From contig CAJNAR010000107.1 of NCBI GenBank assembly GCA_905220665.1, positions 1 to 22,873 on the forward strand: a DNA stretch of 22,873 nt. Reading direction: 5' to 3'. The notes under the pieces were generated by a model. It had not been told where the DNA came from and did no database searches. It saw only the letters and a list, made by a program, of their open reading frames with translations. Positions 20,352-22,873 of the stretch are shown piece by piece; position 1 is the stretch's first letter; each line of letters starts with the position of its first letter. The position numbers and the translations under genes were made by a program. This DNA comes from Albugo candida (taxonomy: Eukaryota; Oomycota; Peronosporomycetes; Albuginales; Albuginaceae).

Positions 20352-21047
20352 ATTCGGACTTTCAAGATAGTTGGTAACAATTACTTTGTCACCTACAATA
20401 GGCCTTTCTCACCAACTTGTTCCCTGATGATATTATCGAATCAGGTTTTTCCGCATTGAAATGAGACAAGATTGCACCACCGGGTTGACTCGATGATGCC
20501 GAAATCAAACCTTTCGAAAAACACTTTCATCTAGAACATGTATTCTTGGGGCAGTTATAAAATCTACCGACTACTTGATAGAAGAACATAAAGCAGCATA
20601 TATTATCAGAATATATTTATAGCAGAAACACGTGATTACCAGATGTAGCTAGGTTGAGTGATCGCGCTATTCTGTTTCGAAAAGAAAACAGTCTATGTGA
20701 AATGAGGAAAAAACACGAGTTATTCAAAACATATCACGTTGCTCTAGCTCTAATTGAGCACTCACAAGATTCTTGTCGCTTACGTTTTGCTGTTTCCGAC
20801 CACACCTTGTGTTATGTTTTGATAATTACACGTAATACGAGCACGAAACAGAAGGCGACGCACACATGAAGAGTAATGAGGAAAACACACGAGTTATTCA
20901 AAACATATCACGTTGCTCTAGCTCTAATTGAGCACTCACAAGATTCTTGCGCTTATTTTTTGCTCTTTCCGACCACACCTTGTATTATGTTTTGATAATT
21001 ACACGTAATACAAGCACGAACGAGAAGGCGACGCACACATATAGAGT
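20352..21047. repeat. Monomer 38 (compound, 696 bp)
   Basis: A second partial Rb starts near 20876. The first Rb has 'aaaacagtctatg' like units 15 and 24. The second Rb is different: it has 'ttcttgcgcttatttt' and 'ttgctctttcc', the unit 26/29 spelling, implying later exchange. It ends 'catatagag'. Confidence 0.92.
20876..21047. repeat. Truncated monomer fused to unit 38
   Basis: Same junction as the other three, but internally it carries the 'ttcttgcgcttatttt' spelling of units 26, 29 and 32, followed by 'cgaacgagaagg'. This is a mosaic produced by exchange after the fusion. Confidence 0.85.
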
Positions 21048-21622
21048 ATTCGGACTTTCAAGATAGTAGGTAACAATTACTTTGTTACCTACAATAGGCC
21101 TTTCTCACCAACTTGTTTCTGATGATATTATCGAATCAGGTTTTTCCGCATTGAAATGAGACAAGATTGCACCACCGGGTTGACTCGATGATGCCGAAAT
21201 CAAACCTTTCGAAAAACACTTTCATCTAGAACATGTATTCTTGGGGCAGTTATAAAATCTACCGACTACTTGATAGAAGAACATAAAGCAACATATATTA
21301 TCAGAATATATTTATAGCAGAAACACGTGATTACCAGATGTAGCTAGGTCGAGTGATCGCACTATTCTGCTTCGAAAAGAAAACACTCTATGTGGAATGA
21401 GGAAAACACACGAGTTATTCAAAACATATCACGTTGCTCTAGCTCTAATTGAGCACTCACAAGATTCTTGTCGCTTATGTTTTGCTGTTTCCGACCACAC
21501 CTTGTATTATGTTTTGATAATTACACGTAATACGAGCACGTAACAGAAGCGACGATGTATTTGGTTTAATTTAACTCAGTAATGTGGTACCCACAGATCA
21601 GGGAGAGCAAACCCTCCTATTC
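21048..21622. repeat. Monomer 39 (Lb-M3-Rb interrupted by foreign sequence, 575 bp)
   Basis: The left hairpin is perfect ('tttgttacctac'), as in unit 25, and the right part has 'tgtggaatgagg'. The last ~17 bases of the normal unit are replaced by about 69 bases unlike the satellite; the next unit starts at 'tcggactttcaag'. Confidence 0.9.
21066..21092. repeat. Perfect 11-bp inverted repeat (left hairpin, unit 39)
   Basis: Second copy with the perfect arm TTGTTACCTAC, in the monomer that also carries the foreign segment 460 bp downstream. Confidence 0.8.
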
Positions 21623-21624
21623 CC
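21556..21624. other. Unique ~69-bp segment interrupting the array
   Basis: After 'aacagaagcgacga' the satellite gives way to sequence with no match elsewhere in the window, including 'ttggtttaatttaactcag', 'gtggtacccac' and 'cagggagagcaaaccctcc'. The satellite resumes at 'tcggactttcaag'. About 17 bases of the monomer end are missing, so this is a replacement and not a clean insertion. I see no target-site duplication, terminal inverted repeat or poly(A) tract. It could be filler DNA from a repair event, a mobile-element remnant, or a piece of ancestral flanking sequence. Confidence 0.75.
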
Positions 21625-22145
21625 TCGGACTTTCAAGATAGTAGGTAACAATTACTTTGTCACCTACAATAGGCCTTTCTCACCAACTTGTTCCCTGATG
21701 ATATTGTCAGAATCAGGTTTTTCCGCATTGAAATGAGACAAGATTGCATCACCGGGTTGACTCGATGATGCCGAAATCAAACCTTTCGAAAAACACTTTC
21801 ATCTAGAACATGTATTCTTGGGGCAGTTATAAAATCTACCGACTACTTGATAGAAGAACATAAAGCAACATATATTATCAGAATATATTTATAGCAGAAA
21901 CACGTGATTACCAGATGTAGCTAGGTTGAGTGATCGCACTATTCTGTTTCGAAAAGAAAACACTCTATGTGAAATGAGGAAAACACACGAGTTATTCAAA
22001 ACATATCACGTTGCTCTAGCTCTAATTGAGCACTCACAAGATTCTTGCGCTTATTTTTTGCTCTTTCCGACCACACCTTGTATTATGTTTTGATAATTAC
22101 ACGTAATACAAGCACGAAACAGAAGGCGAAGCACACATAAAGAGT
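21623..22145. repeat. Monomer 40 (Lb-M3-Rb, 523 bp)
   Basis: First unit after the interruption; its first two or three bases may belong to the foreign segment. Private changes are an extra A in 'attgtcagaatcagg' and 'ttgcatcaccggg'. The right part is the unit 26 variant. Confidence 0.9.
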
Positions 22146-22669
22146 ATTCGGACTTTCAAGATAGTAGGTAACAATTACTTTGTCACCTACAATAGGCCTT
22201 TCTCACCAACTTGTTCCCTGATGATATTATCGAATCAGGTTTTTCCACATTGAAATGAGACAAGATTGCACACCAGGTTGTGTCGATGATGCCGAAATCA
22301 AACCTGTTCGAAAAACACTTTCATCTAGAACATGTATTCTTGGGGCAGTTATAAAATCTACCGACTACTTGATAGAAGAACATAAAGCAACATATATTAT
22401 CAGAATCTATTTATAGCAGAAACACGTGATTACCAGATGTAGCTAGGTCGAGTGATCTCGCCTATTCTGTTTCGAAAAGAAAACACTCTATGTGAAATGA
22501 GGAAAACACACGAGTTATTCAAAACATATCACGTTGCTCTAGCTCTAATTGAGCACTCACAAGATTCTTGTCGCTTATGTTTTGCTGTTTCCGACCACAC
22601 CTTGTATTATGTTTTGATAATTACACGTAATACAAGCACGTAACAGAAGGCGACGCACACAGGAAGAAT
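22146..22669. repeat. Monomer 41 (Lb-M3-Rb, 524 bp)
   Basis: Has 'ttgcacaccaggttgtg', 'aacctgttcgaaaaac' with an extra base, and 'gatctcgcctattctg', which mixes family A and B spellings at the start of the right part. Confidence 0.92.
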
Positions 22670-22873
22670 ATTCGGACTTTCAAGATAGTAGGTAACAATT
22701 ACTTTGTCACCTACAATAGGCCTTTCTCACCAACTTGTTTCCTGATGATATTATCGAATCAGGTTTTTCCGCATTGAAATGAGACAAGATTGCACCACCG
22801 GGTTGACTCGATGATGCCGAAATCAAACCTTTCGAAAAACACTTTTATCTAGAACATGTATTCTTGGGGCAGT
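22670..22873. repeat. Monomer 42 (partial, cut by window end)
   Basis: The first 204 bases of a family B unit, ending inside the conserved 'ggggcagt'. The array evidently continues past the window. Confidence 0.92.

Larger units (their letters stand above)
1..22873. repeat. Satellite DNA array, ~522-bp monomer, head-to-tail
   Basis: The motif 'gttataaaat' (or its one variant, near 2790) recurs at 181, 703, 1223, 1746, 2268 and so on to 22872: 43 occurrences, 42 intervals. Thirty-seven intervals are 519-525 bp, four are 695-697 bp and one is 577 bp. All copies face the same way and no unique flank is reached on either side. Coding genes, rRNA, tRNA and intact transposons are absent. Long tandem non-coding arrays of this monomer size are typical of eukaryotic heterochromatin; the family itself is not one I recognise. 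Confidence 0.97.
7816..22873. repeat. Family B block of the satellite
   Basis: Units are Lb-M3-Rb: 'gtaggtaacaattac' on the left, 'gactacttgatag' with 'cagaaacacgtgattacc' in the middle, and 'gaaaagaaaacactctatg' on the right. Exceptions are the compound units, two units with a family-A tail, and the unit holding foreign sequence near 21556. Units are on the whole more alike than in family A, in line with more recent amplification. Confidence 0.9.

Noticed and set aside
21556..21624. Transposable element insertion
   Set aside because: Short, no terminal repeats, no target duplication, and it replaces satellite bases. Kept as an unexplained segment.
1..22873. CRISPR array
   Set aside because: Direct repeats are abundant but the period is ~522 bp and the whole unit repeats; there are no short repeats with unique spacers and no cas genes.
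1..22873. Tandem rDNA or other RNA gene array
   Set aside because: I see none of the conserved rRNA, 5S or tRNA sequence blocks, and the most conserved segments do not resemble them.
1..22873. Bacterial, phage or plasmid origin
   Set aside because: No coding density, no ribosome-binding-site-led genes and 22.9 kb of non-coding tandem repeats make a prokaryotic replicon very unlikely.

Overview
The whole window is the interior of one head-to-tail satellite DNA array. The monomer is about 522 bp. I count 41 complete units (499 to 22669), with a cut unit at each edge. I define the monomer start at the conserved 'attcggactttcaag'. I see no gene, RNA gene, CRISPR, IS element or flanking unique DNA. 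A long non-coding array of this kind points to a eukaryotic chromosome, in pericentromeric, subtelomeric or other heterochromatin. By hand estimate it is about 37% GC, with a CpG content near expectation. That argues mildly against a heavily CpG-depleted vertebrate genome. I do not recognise the satellite and cannot name the organism.

For description I split a monomer into three parts. The left part (about 1-165) has form La ('gtatgttagaattgc', 'cattcgaatgag') or form Lb ('gtaggtaacaattac', 'cattgaaatgag'). The middle (about 165-340) holds the best conserved segment ('tctagaac', 'gcagttataaaatctacc') and has three forms. In M1, 'gactccttgatag' is followed by 'gtcgagtcacgg'. In M2, 'gactccttgatag' is followed by 'gcagaaacgcgtg'. 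In M3, 'gactacttgatag' is followed by 'gcagaaacacgtg'. The right part (about 340-522) is Ra ('tcactactctatttcg', 'gagccctcataag') or Rb ('gctattctgtttcg', 'gagcactcacaag'). Ra and Rb are homologous but much more diverged than the rest.

Bases 1 to about 7077 are family A: Ra with M1 or M2, and La and Lb units interspersed. Bases about 7078-7815 are a transition with chimeric monomers. Bases 7816-22873 are family B (Lb-M3-Rb). Within this layout there are three local higher-order repeats (HORs): 1044 bp at 3039-5878, 1568 bp at 13882-17999 and 1046 bp at 17760-20170. Four compound monomers of 696-697 bp are best read as a full unit fused to one that lost its first ~349 bp. Two family-B units carry a family-A tail. 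One ~69-bp segment (about 21556-21624) resembles nothing else in the window and is the only non-satellite sequence.

Short open frames of 63-87 codons recur once per monomer. They are by-products of the repeat: most start at TTG, copies differ mainly by amino-acid-changing substitutions and small indels, and the family-A version is closed by stops. No protein-coding function is supported. The biology here is array evolution (unequal exchange, gene conversion, local amplification), possibly with a structural role for conserved hairpins or the conserved middle block.
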